In this document: positions 42,965 to 52,647 of the stretch, in pieces
How the letters are laid out: each line of letters starts with the position of its first letter
How positions within the stretch are numbered: position 1 is the first letter of the stretch
NCBI RefSeq assembly: GCF_042676045.1
Contig: NZ_JBHTJV010000025.1
Location: 124,001 to 188,000 of the forward strand
Reading direction: 5' to 3'
Origin: Pseudahrensia aquimaris
GTDB taxonomy: Bacteria > Pseudomonadota > Alphaproteobacteria > Rhizobiales > Rhizobiaceae
Length of the DNA stretch: 64,000 bases
Notes under the pieces: generated by a model
What the model saw: only the letters and a program-made list of their open reading frames with translations
The model's database searches: none
What the model was told of the DNA's origin: nothing
Position numbers and translations under genes: made by a program

Positions 42965-44590
42965 TTAGTCATCATGGCGGTTGGCGATAGCGCGCTCAAG
43001 GTTTGGGGTGGCTTCCACCAAACGTTTTGCAGCAGGGGCTTGCGGGTTGTCGAAGATTTCTGCACTCGGCCCACGCTCCACGATGCGTCCATGCTCCATC
43101 ACCATCACCTCATCGCAGATGGCGCGGACCACACTCAGGTCATGGCTGATGAACAGATATGTGAGGTCAAGCCGTTCGCGCAGTTCAGCGAACAGGTCCA
43201 GCACTTGCGCGCGGATGGAAACATCCAATGCTGAGACGGGCTCGTCAGCCACGATGAGCTTGGGGCGCGTGATGAGGGCGCGGGCGATTGCCAAACGCTG
43301 GCGCTGGCCGCCGGAAAATTCGTGCGGATATTTGTCGAGTGCATCCGCGCCGATTCGCACCTCATCCAGCGCAGCGAGAACGCGGTCGCGCCTTTGGACG
43401 GGGCTAAGCTCCGGCTCAAGATAGAGCGGTTCGGCAACGAGCCTTTCGACCTTGTGACGCGGGTTGAACGAGGCGAATGGGTCTTGAAAGACGACCTGCA
43501 TGTGACGGCGGGTGGTTTTCAATTCATCGTCGTCGAGGTGGGTGAGGTCTTTGCCTTCAAAAAGCAGCTCGCCCTGCGTGGGTTTATCGAGTGCCAGAAC
43601 CATGCGCGCCAACGTGGATTTCCCGCAGCCGCTTTCACCGACAAGCCCGATGCTTTGGCCGGGATAAAGCGTAAGGTCGACGCGGTCGACTGCGCGGAAG
43701 GGGCGCCCGGCTTTGAAAAGGCTGCGGCGGGGCGTGGGATAGTCGCGCACTAGGCCACGGGTTTCCACCAGCGGATTGAGGCTGGCCGCACGGCAATCGT
43801 CTGTGAGCACGGGCGGGCGCGTGCGGGTGGGAATATGGGTTGAGGCTTTGGCCAGTTGCGCCGTGTAGGGGTGGGCAAGCTTGCGCAGTATCGAGCCGGT
43901 GGGGCCAGCGTCCATAACTTCGCCGTTGCGCATCACCACGATGTCGTCCGTCATTTCGGCCACCACCGCCAGGTCATGGCTGATGAGCATCAGGCCCATG
44001 CCGTCCTCTTCTACAAGATCGCGCAGCAGGTTCAGAATTTGAGCTTGCAGTGTGACGTCGAGCGCAGTGGTTGGCTCATCCGCGATCAGCAGCGACGGCT
44101 TTTGCGCGCAAGCCATAGCGATCATGACGCGCTGGCGCTGGCCGCCGGAAAGTTCATGGGGGTAGCGAGCCAGCGGATAGGTTTTGGGCGGCAGGCCGAC
44201 GCGGCCCATGAGCTTTGCTGCACGGTCGAGCGCTTCCGCGCGGGAGACCTTGGCGTGAAGCGCTATGCCTTCGGCGATTTGGTCGCCGATTGTGTGGACA
44301 GGATTGAGAGCGGTCATCGGCTCTTGAAAGATCATCGAAATATCATCGCCGCGCAGGTCTTGCATCAGCACGTCTTCCGCGCCCAACAATTCTTGGTCTT
44401 TGAAACGCACGGAGCCGGATGTTTGCGATGCCCGGGGCAGCAATTGCATGATCGACAGCGCCGTGAGCGATTTGCCGGAGCCGCTTTCGCCCACCACACC
44501 GAGAATTCGCCCCGGTTGCAGCGAGAGCGATATATCCTTCAGGATCGGCTTGTCGCCAATGGAGAGGTTGAGCCGGTCGATTTCCAGCAT
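42965..44590 (-). CDS. Peptide-type ABC transporter, fused double ATP-binding protein
   Basis: 541 residues carrying two complete ATPase domains (DppD-like, then DppF-like). Walker A sites 'GVVGESGSGKSLTALS' and 'GLVGESGCGKSTLARM', signatures 'LSGGQRQRVMIAMA' and 'FSGGQRQRLAIARAL', and two Walker B/D-loop segments 'LLIADEPTTALDVT' and 'LIVADEPVSALDVS' are present. The ATG at 44590 lies 1 nt after the upstream permease stop. Last gene of the four-gene transporter operon. Confidence 0.93.
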   Translation of the reverse strand: MLEIDRLNLSIGDKPILKDISLSLQPGRILGVVGESGSGKSLTALSIMQLLPRASQTSGSVRFKDQELLGAEDVLMQDLRGDDISMIFQEPMTALNPVHTIGDQIAEGIALHAKVSRAEALDRAAKLMGRVGLPPKTYPLARYPHELSGGQRQRVMIAMACAQKPSLLIADEPTTALDVTLQAQILNLLRDLVEEDGMGLMLISHDLAVVAEMTDDIVVMRNGEVMDAGPTGSILRKLAHPYTAQLAKASTHIPTRTRPPVLTDDCRAASLNPLVETRGLVRDYPTPRRSLFKAGRPFRAVDRVDLTLYPGQSIGLVGESGCGKSTLARMVLALDKPTQGELLFEGKDLTHLDDDELKTTRRHMQVVFQDPFASFNPRHKVERLVAEPLYLEPELSPVQRRDRVLAALDEVRIGADALDKYPHEFSGGQRQRLAIARALITRPKLIVADEPVSALDVSIRAQVLDLFAELRERLDLTYLFISHDLSVVRAICDEVMVMEHGRIVERGPSAEIFDNPQAPAAKRLVEATPNLERAIANRHDD

Positions 44591-44591
44591 G

Positions 44592-45452
44592 TCAGCGCTC
44601 CCGCGCCAGACGCGGATCAAGCAGGTCGCGCAGGCCGTCGCCTAGCAGATTGAGACCCAAAACAGTGATCACGATGGCCAGCCCCGGCACAATGGCCATG
44701 TGGGGCGCGATGCTCATCATTGTCTGCGCCTCGTTCAACATCTTGCCCCAGCTTGGCATGGGCGGCTGGGTGCCGAGGCCGACATAAGCGAGACCTGCTT
44801 CTTGGATTATGCCCAGTGCAAAGGCGATCGTGCCTTGGACGATCAGCAGGTTCGCCATGTTCGGCACGATGTGTTCAGCGGTGATGCGGGCAGCGCCTTT
44901 GCCGGAGGCGCGTGCCGCCATGATGAAATCACGCAGCCAAAGTGCCAGCGCGGCACCACGGGCAAGACGGGCGAAGACGGGAATGTTGAAGATACCTATG
45001 GCGATGATGGCATTGATCGCGCCGGGGCCGAAAATGGCCGTGATGATGACGGCAGAAACCAGCGCGGGGAAGGCGAAGATGACGTCGTTGCCGCGCATCA
45101 AGGCCTCATCAAGAAAGCCGCGCTTGGCCGCAGCCCAGCAGCCCAGTGGTACGCCGATGCCGAGGCCAATCACCACGGCGACGAGGGCTACCGCGATTGA
45201 GTTTCGCGCACCCACCATGACCATCGAAAAGATATCGCGGCCAAAATGGTCTGTGCCGAACCAATAGGCTGCCGATGGTGCTTTCAGGCGCTCGGTTATG
45301 ACCAGTTTGGTGACGTCATAGGGCGTCCAGACAAACGAGATCGCGGCCATAACGATAACAAGCGCGGAAATCGCAAAGCCGATCACGAAATTGCGGTTTC
45401 GAAAGGCCCGCGACCAAAAGCCTTGAACGGGGGGGCTGAGAATATCGTCCAT
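44592..45452 (-). CDS. Peptide-type ABC transporter permease (DppC-like)
   Basis: 286 residues with about six membrane segments, the N-terminal DppC helix, 'WFGTDHFGRDIFSMVMVGAR' and the EAA loop 'LRDFIMAARASGKGAARITAEHIVPN'. The ATG overlaps the preceding permease stop (TGATG). Confidence 0.92.
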   Translation of the reverse strand: MDDILSPPVQGFWSRAFRNRNFVIGFAISALVIVMAAISFVWTPYDVTKLVITERLKAPSAAYWFGTDHFGRDIFSMVMVGARNSIAVALVAVVIGLGIGVPLGCWAAAKRGFLDEALMRGNDVIFAFPALVSAVIITAIFGPGAINAIIAIGIFNIPVFARLARGAALALWLRDFIMAARASGKGAARITAEHIVPNMANLLIVQGTIAFALGIIQEAGLAYVGLGTQPPMPSWGKMLNEAQTMMSIAPHMAIVPGLAIVITVLGLNLLGDGLRDLLDPRLARER

Positions 45453-46402
45453 CAGGCCGTCCGTCGGCGCAGACGCGGATCGACCCACGCATAGGCGAGG
45501 TCAACTGCGAGATTGATGACGATAACGGTAAAGACCAGCATCATGACGGTGGATTCCACCACGATCAGATCGCGCAGGCTTATGGCCTGGAACACGAGGC
45601 GGCCAAGGCCAGGCAGGTAGAAGACGTTTTCGATGATGATCGTGCCCGCCAGCAGATAGGCGAATTGTAGGCCGAGGATGGTGAGAACTGGAATCATCGC
45701 GTTGCGCATGGCGTGGTTCCACAGCACGGCATTGCGTGACAGTCCCTTGGCGCGGGCGGTGCGAATATAGTCTTCGCCAAGCGTATCGAGCAGAGCTGAG
45801 CGGGTAACGCGGGAGAGAATGGCAGCTTGGGGCAGGGCCAGCGCGATTGCCGGCAGAAACAACGCTTTGAGCGCTGTCCAAACGCCAGCTTCCCAGCCGG
45901 GAAAGCCACCGGCGGGCACCAATTGCAGCCAGATTGCGAGCACGTAAACCAACAGCAGCGCGAACCAGAAATTCGGGATTGCGATGCCGAACTGGGTCAG
46001 TCCCATGATGATCGTATCGACCAGGCTGCCGCGCTTGGAGGCGGCATAGACGCCGACAGGAATTGCGATAGCGGTTGAAAGTGCCAAGGCAAGCAGCGCC
46101 AGCGGCAGGCTGACAACGGCGCGTTCGGCCACCAGTTCGGAGACGGGGACGGCGAATGTATAACTCTTGCCGAAATCGCCCATGAGCATGCCGCTGACCC
46201 ATTCGAGATAGCGTTGCAGGGGCGGGCGGTCGATGCCCAGTTCGGTGCGCAATGCGGCCACCGCCTCGTCGGTTGCATTTATGCCCAGCATGACCTGTGC
46301 GGGGTCGCCCGGCACGATTTCCAAGGCACAAAAAATAGCAATTGACGCAACGATGAGCGTGGCGAAAGCCCACGTGAGTTTGCGCAACAGATAAACGGTC
46401 AT
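45452..46402 (-). CDS. Peptide-type ABC transporter permease (DppB-like)
   Basis: 316 residues with about six membrane segments, N-terminal 'LLRKLTWAFATLIVASIAIF', 'LGIDRPPLQRYLEWVSGML' and EAA loop 'LGEDYIRTARAKGLSRNAVLWNHAMRNA'-type (read from 'EDYIRTARAKGLS' onward). It lies 30 nt after the binding-protein gene. Confidence 0.92.
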   Translation of the reverse strand: MTVYLLRKLTWAFATLIVASIAIFCALEIVPGDPAQVMLGINATDEAVAALRTELGIDRPPLQRYLEWVSGMLMGDFGKSYTFAVPVSELVAERAVVSLPLALLALALSTAIAIPVGVYAASKRGSLVDTIIMGLTQFGIAIPNFWFALLLVYVLAIWLQLVPAGGFPGWEAGVWTALKALFLPAIALALPQAAILSRVTRSALLDTLGEDYIRTARAKGLSRNAVLWNHAMRNAMIPVLTILGLQFAYLLAGTIIIENVFYLPGLGRLVFQAISLRDLIVVESTVMMLVFTVIVINLAVDLAYAWVDPRLRRRTA

Positions 46403-46432
46403 CGGGCGGACCTATGACGAGGCTGGCGCGGC

Positions 46433-47929
46433 TTAGTCGCTCCAGCTAACGCCGGTCAGATCGTTGGCTTGAACGGGAGAGTTTTCCCACAAGCCGTTGA
46501 TTTTGGCGTTCCACACACCCGCTTTGGCAAGCTGGAAAAGGAAGCCGTTGACGGCGTCTTGTGACAACTGCTTCTGGCCTTCCATCATCAACGCATAGCG
46601 TTTCTCTGGATTCACCTCAGCGTTTAGGTTGGCCATTGTGGCGTTGAAGGCCTCGGACTTGTAATTGAAGTAATAGTCATCGCGGGCATAAATGCCGATA
46701 TCCATCGGCTCTGTGTGGGAGACGATTGTGAGATCGTAGTCTTTGCCTTTGAAGACTTCCGGCACCCACACGCCCCATTCGACGGGGATGATTTCAAGGT
46801 CAATGCCCACTTCTCGCAGCTGTGAGGCGATGATTTCGCCGCCACGGCGGGCATAGGATGGCGGTGGCAGTTTCAGCGTTGCCTTGATGCCGTCGCCATG
46901 GCCCGCTTCCGCCAGCAGGGCTTTGGCTTTGGCCGGATCGTAGGGATAGGCGTTGACCAGATCGACATAGGCAGGATGGTGGGGCGCAAAGTGCGTGCCA
47001 ATTGGCGTGCCAAGGCCGAACATGGCCCCATCGATTATAGCCTTGCGATCAATGGCGTGGGCGATAGCGCGGCGCACGCGGATATCGTCAAACGGTGGTT
47101 TGGCGTTGTTGGTCGAAAGGATCGTTTCGCCTTCGGTAGATCCGATCACTACTTTAAACCGCGGATCAGCCTCCAACTGCGGAATTGATTCCGGCGCGGG
47201 GAAGTTTGCAAACGCGTCTACGTCGCCTGCCAGCATTGCCGAGAGGGCTGCAGCGGGATCAGCGATGAAGCGGAAAGTGGCTTTCTCAAGCGCAACCTTG
47301 TCGCCCCAGTAATCTTCGTTGCGCACCAGATCGAGCGCGGAACCTTTGGCCCAGCGGGAGAATTTGAAAGGGCCGGTGCCAACGGGATTGGCTTTGTTTC
47401 CGTCTGCCGATTCCGGCGCAACGATGACCGCGTCGCCCCAACCCATGTTGAACAGGAAGCTGCCGGCGGGAGAAGACAACGTGACCTTGACTGTCGTGTC
47501 GTCCACCACATCGACGCTCTTGATGTCCGCAAACAGCGCTTTTTGCGCGTTGGTGGAGCCATCTGCGCGGGCGCGGTCGAGGGAGAATTTCACGTCTCCC
47601 GCGTCAAGCGCTGTTCCATCGTGGAATTTCGCCCCGCTGCGCAGCTTGAACGTGTATTCCAGACCGTCCTCAGAAATCGTCCAGCTTTCCGCCAGCGCGG
47701 GTTTTACCTCGCCTTTGTCGTTGATGCGGGTGAGACCTTCAAAGACGTTGGCGTAAACGATTTCGTCAATTGCTGCGGGCGCTCCAGCTGTCGGGTCCAG
47801 GTGAGGTGGTTCGAGAACCATGCCCATAATCAAGCTCGTCTTTGCTGCGAACGCTGAAGATAGCGTGACGGCAGGCGAAAGTGCTGTGGCCAAAGCGGCG
47901 GCGAGTGTGAGTTTGACTAGTTTCGACAT
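46433..47929 (-). CDS. Peptide-type ABC transporter substrate-binding protein (family 5)
   Basis: 498 residues; the ATG at 47929 follows CGGGAGAG and begins a signal peptide ending near 'SSAFAA-K'. Family 5 features: 'PHLDPTAGAPAAIDEIVYANVFEGL', here split as 'EIVYANVFEGLTRIND', 'ALAESWTISEDGLEYTFKLR' and 'KFHDGTALDAGDVKFSLDRA'. First gene of the operon. The ligand may be a peptide, amine or other small compound; an M20 deacylase lies nearby, 742 nt further upstream on the same strand. Confidence 0.92.
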   Translation of the reverse strand: MSKLVKLTLAAALATALSPAVTLSSAFAAKTSLIMGMVLEPPHLDPTAGAPAAIDEIVYANVFEGLTRINDKGEVKPALAESWTISEDGLEYTFKLRSGAKFHDGTALDAGDVKFSLDRARADGSTNAQKALFADIKSVDVVDDTTVKVTLSSPAGSFLFNMGWGDAVIVAPESADGNKANPVGTGPFKFSRWAKGSALDLVRNEDYWGDKVALEKATFRFIADPAAALSAMLAGDVDAFANFPAPESIPQLEADPRFKVVIGSTEGETILSTNNAKPPFDDIRVRRAIAHAIDRKAIIDGAMFGLGTPIGTHFAPHHPAYVDLVNAYPYDPAKAKALLAEAGHGDGIKATLKLPPPSYARRGGEIIASQLREVGIDLEIIPVEWGVWVPEVFKGKDYDLTIVSHTEPMDIGIYARDDYYFNYKSEAFNATMANLNAEVNPEKRYALMMEGQKQLSQDAVNGFLFQLAKAGVWNAKINGLWENSPVQANDLTGVSWSD

Positions 47930-47993
47930 GTTTCTCTCCCGAAGAAAGGCGACTTTATTAGAATATGCAGCTCCAAAAGTGGCCGCGCTGCGG

Positions 47994-48602
47994 CTATCTT
48001 GCTTTAAACAGTGCGCGTTGTAGGCGGGCATTCCGGCTCCACACGCGGCCATCGCGGCGGTCCAGACGACGATGCGCGCGGTCAGCCTGACGGACAATGC
48101 TATTGAATTTGCGCGAAACGCTACGGCCAAAGTCTGCGCAACCGCGCGAAATGCGACCGCTGGAGCGTTTCATAGCGCGTTCAAGCGAGCGGGCTTGATC
48201 CTTGGCGATCTGCCCGTGAATTTCTTCGTGCTGCACAACCTTTTTCATGAATCGTTTCCATGCCTTGCGCACAGCAGGCGAAGCGTTGCGTTCACCGCTC
48301 CAACGGGGATAGCGGTAGGTGATGTTGGCGATAACATCTACCGAACCAACGCGGCAGCGCGTGCTGGTGATCTTTGGTTTCAGATTGCGAAGTTTGATGC
48401 TGGATGTTGTCGTTGCGATAGCATGGCGGGCGTTTAGTTTAGGCCCGCGCTTGCTGATTGACGCGAACAGCGCTTTGCCGGTTTTGCCGGACACATTGTA
48501 GTAGGTCGTGCGCTCTTTGATGATAACGCGCGCTTGGGCGGTTGTCGCGAAGGCAAACATAAGCGCGGCCATCGCGGCAAATACGGTCGTTACAGTTTTC
48601 AT
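47994..48602 (-). CDS. Secreted DUF922-like (putative zinc protease fold) protein
   Basis: 202 residues with a signal peptide ending near 'TTAQA'. 'YYNVSGKTGKALFASISKRGP' at the start of the mature protein and 'VVQHEEIHGQIAKDQARSLE' match DUF922, whose HExxH-like site (HEEIH) suggests a zinc-dependent hydrolase. The C-terminus is very rich in Arg. It lies 65 nt upstream of the transporter operon on the same strand; no functional link is evident. Confidence 0.7.
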   Translation of the reverse strand: MKTVTTVFAAMAALMFAFATTAQARVIIKERTTYYNVSGKTGKALFASISKRGPKLNARHAIATTTSSIKLRNLKPKITSTRCRVGSVDVIANITYRYPRWSGERNASPAVRKAWKRFMKKVVQHEEIHGQIAKDQARSLERAMKRSSGRISRGCADFGRSVSRKFNSIVRQADRAHRRLDRRDGRVWSRNARLQRALFKAR

Positions 48603-48671
48603 AGACGGTCATTCCCCGTGTTGGATTGTTTTATTAGCTTCCGGCAGGGAAAGCCAATCGTCAAGCGTGGC

Positions 48672-49946
48672 TCATAAAGAAAGCGGGTGTAGAAGCGCGT
48701 GTGTGGCATGGGCCATGACCTTTGCGCTCTCTATCATGTCGTCGATGACGATGAATTCATCGGCCATGTGGGCAAGATCCAAGATGCCTGGCCCGTAGGC
48801 GATGCAGTCGTGCAGATGGCCGATGCGGGCAATGTGTTTTTGATCGTAAGTGCCGGGGGAAATGACGTAATCCGGTTCACGCTCCATGACGGAACGGATG
48901 CCATCGCTTACGGCTTGCACTACGGGCGCGTCGCGGTCGGTCATAGTGGGTAACACTTCCATTATGTCGCGAATGGCATAGCTGAAATTCTCGCGGTCCT
49001 TGCGCAACCCTTCCAGCAAATCGATTACCTCGCTTTTGACGGTGGCGATGTCTTCTTCGATCAAAAAACGACGATCAATGATCATTCTGCAAGAATCAGG
49101 AACGTTTGCGCTGGGCAGCCCGTCAAAGCCCTCGTTCTCGCCGCCGTGGACCGAGTTTATATTGAGCGTCGATTGTTTGGCACCTTCCGGCACGACTGGC
49201 ATGTCCGTGCGTTTTGAGGCCAGCAAGGGATATAGGTCTTCTTCCATTTTGGTAACGACAGAACCCATATGGCGCACCGCGCAGTCGCCGAGAAACGGCA
49301 TAGAGCCGTGGGCGTGCGTGCCGAATGTTTCGATTTCTGCCCACCATACACCGCGATGACCAAGGCAAACGCGGTCCTTGTTGAGTGGTTCGGGTATGAT
49401 GACGTGGTCAACGCGGGGTTTTGAAAACAAACCTTTCGAGGCCAAATAGGCAACGCCGCCAAAGCCGCCGGATTCCTCATCCACCGTACCAGAAATTTCT
49501 ATTGCGCCATCAAAGTTTGAATTTGCTTCGATATAGGCTTCCACGGCGATGATGGATGCGGCAAGCCCGCCCTTCATGTCGCATGTTCCACGGCCATAGA
49601 TGCGGCCGTCGCGTATCTCTCCTCCAAACGGATCGAACGTCCATCCAGAGCCTGCTTCAACGACATCTATATGCGAATTGAAGTGGATGGTGGGGCCGGG
49701 GCGTTTGCCTTCAAGGCGGGCCACCACGTTGGTGCGCGGATAGCGGTCGCTGTCGCCGGGCGTTTCCTCTCCACGCATCAACTGCACATGGAAGCCACGG
49801 GCTTTCAATCGGCGCGCGATGTATTCCGCGCAGGGTGTGTAAGCATCACCAGGTGGATTGATGGTCGGGATGCGCACCAGATCAACGGTCAATGAGACCA
49901 GATCACTGCGTTTTGAATCAATGCGGCGATTGACGGCTTCCAGCAT
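48672..49946 (-). CDS. M20-family deacylase/peptidase (ArgE/DapE-like)
   Basis: 424 residues. Metal ligands are visible in 'HFNSHIDVV' (His, Asp), 'GRGTCDMKGG' (bridging Asp), 'SGTVDEESGG' (Glu pair) and a late His in 'LDLAHMADEFI'. The dimerisation domain holds 'HAHGSMPFLGDCAV'. It hydrolyses an N-acyl amino acid or related amide; the exact substrate is unknown. Divergent from the L,D-transpeptidase gene. Confidence 0.87.
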   Translation of the reverse strand: MLEAVNRRIDSKRSDLVSLTVDLVRIPTINPPGDAYTPCAEYIARRLKARGFHVQLMRGEETPGDSDRYPRTNVVARLEGKRPGPTIHFNSHIDVVEAGSGWTFDPFGGEIRDGRIYGRGTCDMKGGLAASIIAVEAYIEANSNFDGAIEISGTVDEESGGFGGVAYLASKGLFSKPRVDHVIIPEPLNKDRVCLGHRGVWWAEIETFGTHAHGSMPFLGDCAVRHMGSVVTKMEEDLYPLLASKRTDMPVVPEGAKQSTLNINSVHGGENEGFDGLPSANVPDSCRMIIDRRFLIEEDIATVKSEVIDLLEGLRKDRENFSYAIRDIMEVLPTMTDRDAPVVQAVSDGIRSVMEREPDYVISPGTYDQKHIARIGHLHDCIAYGPGILDLAHMADEFIVIDDMIESAKVMAHATHALLHPLSL

Positions 49947-50347
49947 TTTTCCCCTGCCTGCGGTTGAGATTTGCCCTGTTTAAAAGCGTGTCATGGGCGG
50001 AAGAGTTTTTCCACGCTATTCTTTCTCACGGAAAAGTCATTGCGTCACTGTCCCAAAATGGGGCAGCATGAAGGCGGTCAAGTTGGCCTTGTGCCTCATA
50101 GGTGCAACTCGACTAAAGCGGTTGGTAGTGCGTCAGACGGTTTTGCGTCCGGTTTTGAGTGTGAATTTTCACACAGTAAGGCGGCCTTTGTTTAGGCTAC
50201 GTTCACCACATCGAGGAATTGGCGGGGATCGTTCAGATGTCCTCAAGGAATGAAGCCTTTATTGGCTTCGTGAGCGCGACGGTTTGGGGACACTCCAGAA
50301 GTTGCATTTATTAACGGGGCAAGTTGCTTTTCCAACTGGAGGGAAAA
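49947..50347. other. Divergent intergenic region with palindrome
   Basis: 401 nt without a supported gene, between two divergent starts. It holds a near-perfect palindrome GTGTGAATTTTCACAC at 50159-50174 and a small GACG/CGTC hairpin just before it; both lie about 175 nt upstream of the L,D-transpeptidase. No further structure was recognised. Confidence 0.5.
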
Positions 50348-50962
50348 ATGAAAAAAATTGTCGTTCTCATGGCGTTTGTCATGAGCCTTTTCACCGTATC
50401 GGCCTTTGCTGATCAGGGTGCGAAACAAACGGTACCGAGTGTATCCAAAGGCTACGTCAAAAAAGATAAAGCCTACTGGACGCGCGTTTGGTACAAAAAC
50501 AATGGTTACAAAAAGCGCAATGGCCGCTGGGTCAAAGCTGGCGTGAAGAGCCGCTCCAAACGGAGCACTCGCAAGCGTATTTCGAAGAACTCCTATCGCC
50601 CATCACGCAGCTCTGGCATCGTTGCTCGCGTCGATCTGTCTAAGCAGCGCATGTACGTCTATGACCGTGGCGTTCTGCGCCACACTTGGAAAGTCTCGAC
50701 AGGCCGCAAGGGTTACGGCACGCCAACGGGCACGTGGAAAATCCACCGGATGCACAAAGAGTACTACTCCAAGAAGTACGACAATGCTCCAATGCCTTAT
50801 GCAATGTTCTACTACCGCGGTTTCGCCATTCACGGCACAGGGTCGATCAGCCGCCTTGGCCGTCCGGCTTCCCACGGTTGCGTTCGCTTGCACCCAAAGA
50901 ATGCAGCAAAGCTGTTCTCTATGGTTCGTCGCAAAGGTGGTACGGTTAAAGTTACTTGGTAA
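50348..50962 (+). CDS. L,D-transpeptidase (YkuD)
   Basis: 204 residues; the ATG at 50348 follows GGAGGG. A signal peptide ends near 'SAFA-DQ', then a Lys/Arg-rich linker leads to the YkuD domain from about residue 95. The catalytic motif is 'HGTGSISRLGRPASHGCVRL' with the nucleophile Cys. It forms 3-3 peptidoglycan cross-links or attaches proteins to the wall in the periplasm. A strong terminator follows, so it is a single-gene unit. Confidence 0.9.
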   Translation: MKKIVVLMAFVMSLFTVSAFADQGAKQTVPSVSKGYVKKDKAYWTRVWYKNNGYKKRNGRWVKAGVKSRSKRSTRKRISKNSYRPSRSSGIVARVDLSKQRMYVYDRGVLRHTWKVSTGRKGYGTPTGTWKIHRMHKEYYSKKYDNAPMPYAMFYYRGFAIHGTGSISRLGRPASHGCVRLHPKNAAKLFSMVRRKGGTVKVTW

Positions 50963-50982
50963 GACTTTATCCTAAGTCATCT

Positions 50983-51021
50983 AAAAAATGGCCTGCTCGG
51001 AAACGAGCGGGCCATTTTTTT
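50983..51021 (+). terminator. Rho-independent terminator after the L,D-transpeptidase gene
   Basis: The stem AAAATGGCCtGCTCG pairs with CGAGCgGGCCATTTT around a GAAA loop, with a T run of seven. The A run on the other side means it could also work in reverse. Confidence 0.92.
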
Positions 51022-51051
51022 GCGCAGTTGGCGTTCAGGTGTCTCGGTTGG

Positions 51052-51061
51052 CTGGACCTGC
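51052..51061 (+). promoter_or_regulatory. Possible TauR box upstream of tpa
   Basis: CTGGACCTGC matches eight of ten positions of the CTGGACYTAA repeat known for TauR of Rhodobacter. It is 107 nt before the tpa start. A clear second repeat is not present, so this is weak. Confidence 0.3.
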
Positions 51062-51167
51062 GCAAAGGCGGCAACTGGCACCTTTGGCCTGCTGTTCAAC
51101 ACGCCCGCTTTCTGATGATATGATAGTTCACCAAGTCGCCATTCATGGCCCATCGGGAGCTTGCGTT

Positions 51168-52556
51168 ATGAACCTACACGTCCCTGAAAATGACATCACC
51201 GCCATCGTTGAAGCTGATAAAGCCAATGTCTGGCATCACCTGACCAATCATAAGAAGTTCGACGCTGTTGATCCTTTGATGATCATCGAGGGCAAGGGCA
51301 TGCGGGTTTGGAACCAGGCGGGCCGTGAGCACCTCGATTGCGTTTCCGGCGGTGTGTGGACTGTCAATGTTGGCTATGGCCGCGAGAGCATCGCCAACGC
51401 GGTGCGCGACCAATTGGTGAAGATGAACTATTTCGCTGGTGCCATGGGCACGGTTCCCGGCGCGCAGTTTGCTGAAAAGCTGATTTCCAAGATGCCGGGC
51501 ATGAGCCGCGTTTATTACGCAAACTCAGGCTCCGAGGCCAACGAGAAGGCCTACAAGCTCGTTCGTCAGTTGGCCCACAAGAAGTATGGCGGCAAGAAGC
51601 ACAAAATCCTGTTCCGCGAGCGCGACTACCACGGGACGACGATCACGGCGCTTTCGTCTGGCGGACACACGGAGCGCAACGCGCAATATGGGCCGTTCAC
51701 ACCGGGTTTTGTGCCCGTGCCGCATTGCCTTGAATACCGCTCCCAGTGGGGCGAAGTTGAGGATTATGGCGTCCGCGCGGCCAATGCGATTGAAGAAGTG
51801 ATCCTGCGCGAGGGTGCGGACACGGTTGGCGGCCTCATTCTGGAGCCGATCACGGCTGGGGGCGGGGTGATCGTTCCGCCAAAGGGCTATTGGGATCGGG
51901 TGCAAGAAATCTGCAAGAAATACGATGTGCTGCTCATCATCGATGAAGTGGTCTGCGGCATGGGCCGCACGGGCACCTGGTTTGGCTACCAGCACTACGG
52001 CATTGAGCCGGACATGGTTACCATGGCGAAGGGCGTTGCCTCTGGTTATGCCGCCATTTCCTGCCTCGTGACGACGGAGGCCGTCTACAACGAGTTCAAG
52101 GGCGATATGGACGACCCTATGAGCTATTTCCGCGATATTTCCACCTTTGGCGGTTGCACGTCTGGCCCCGCTGCGGCGCTGGAAAATATGCGCATTCTTG
52201 AAGACGAGAACCTGTTGGAAAATACCACGGCTATGGGCGATTATCTGATGGGCCGCTTGGAGGAACTGAAGGGCAAGCACGAAATCGTCGGCGATGTGCG
52301 CGGTAAGGGCTTGTTCTGCGGTATGGAGCTTGTGGCTGATCGTGACACCCGTGAAGCGGCACCGGAATCGATGGTTCAGGCCGTGGTTGCGGATTGCTTC
52401 GCCCACAATGCGGTCGTGATCGGCGCAACGAACCGCTCGTTCCCCGGCTTCAACAACACGTTGTGCTTCTCACCAGCGCTGATTTGCACCAAGTCTGACC
52501 TTGATGAAATGGTCGAAGCGTTGGATGGAGCGTTGACCCGCGTAACGGCTGCTTGA
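51168..52556 (+). CDS. tpa: Taurine--pyruvate aminotransferase
   Basis: 462 residues; the ATG at 51168 follows CGGGAGC and starts at the family's normal N-terminus ('ENDITAIVEADKANVWHHL'). 'VSGGVWTVNVGYGRESIA', 'MNYFAGAMGTVPGAQFAEKL', 'SGSEANEKAYKLVRQ', 'LIIDEVVCGMGRTGTWFGY', 'MAKGVASGYAAISC' (PLP-Lys) and 'RDISTFGGCTSGPAAALENM' agree with Tpa enzymes. It converts taurine and pyruvate to sulfoacetaldehyde and alanine. Xsc, a TauE-like permease and TauR further downstream support this. Confidence 0.87.
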   Translation: MNLHVPENDITAIVEADKANVWHHLTNHKKFDAVDPLMIIEGKGMRVWNQAGREHLDCVSGGVWTVNVGYGRESIANAVRDQLVKMNYFAGAMGTVPGAQFAEKLISKMPGMSRVYYANSGSEANEKAYKLVRQLAHKKYGGKKHKILFRERDYHGTTITALSSGGHTERNAQYGPFTPGFVPVPHCLEYRSQWGEVEDYGVRAANAIEEVILREGADTVGGLILEPITAGGGVIVPPKGYWDRVQEICKKYDVLLIIDEVVCGMGRTGTWFGYQHYGIEPDMVTMAKGVASGYAAISCLVTTEAVYNEFKGDMDDPMSYFRDISTFGGCTSGPAAALENMRILEDENLLENTTAMGDYLMGRLEELKGKHEIVGDVRGKGLFCGMELVADRDTREAAPESMVQAVVADCFAHNAVVIGATNRSFPGFNNTLCFSPALICTKSDLDEMVEALDGALTRVTAA

Positions 52557-52564
52557 TCAAACGG

Positions 52565-52643
52565 TTGGGAGCGAATTATTTCCCTTTCGCTCCCAAATCT
52601 GCCGCTATAGCTTTTGCCTGACAGGATGAATTGTTGGGAGCGA
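52565..52643 (+). promoter_or_regulatory. Hairpin with a second copy overlapping the VOC ribosome site (possible translational switch)
   Basis: TTGGGAGCGA (52565-52574) and TCGCTCCCAA (52587-52596) form a perfect 10-bp hairpin. TTGGGAGCGA is repeated exactly at 52634-52643, where it contains the GGGAG ribosome site of the next gene. The middle element can therefore pair with either copy, giving a terminator-like hairpin or a masked start. Confidence 0.55.
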
Positions 52644-52647
52644 GTTA

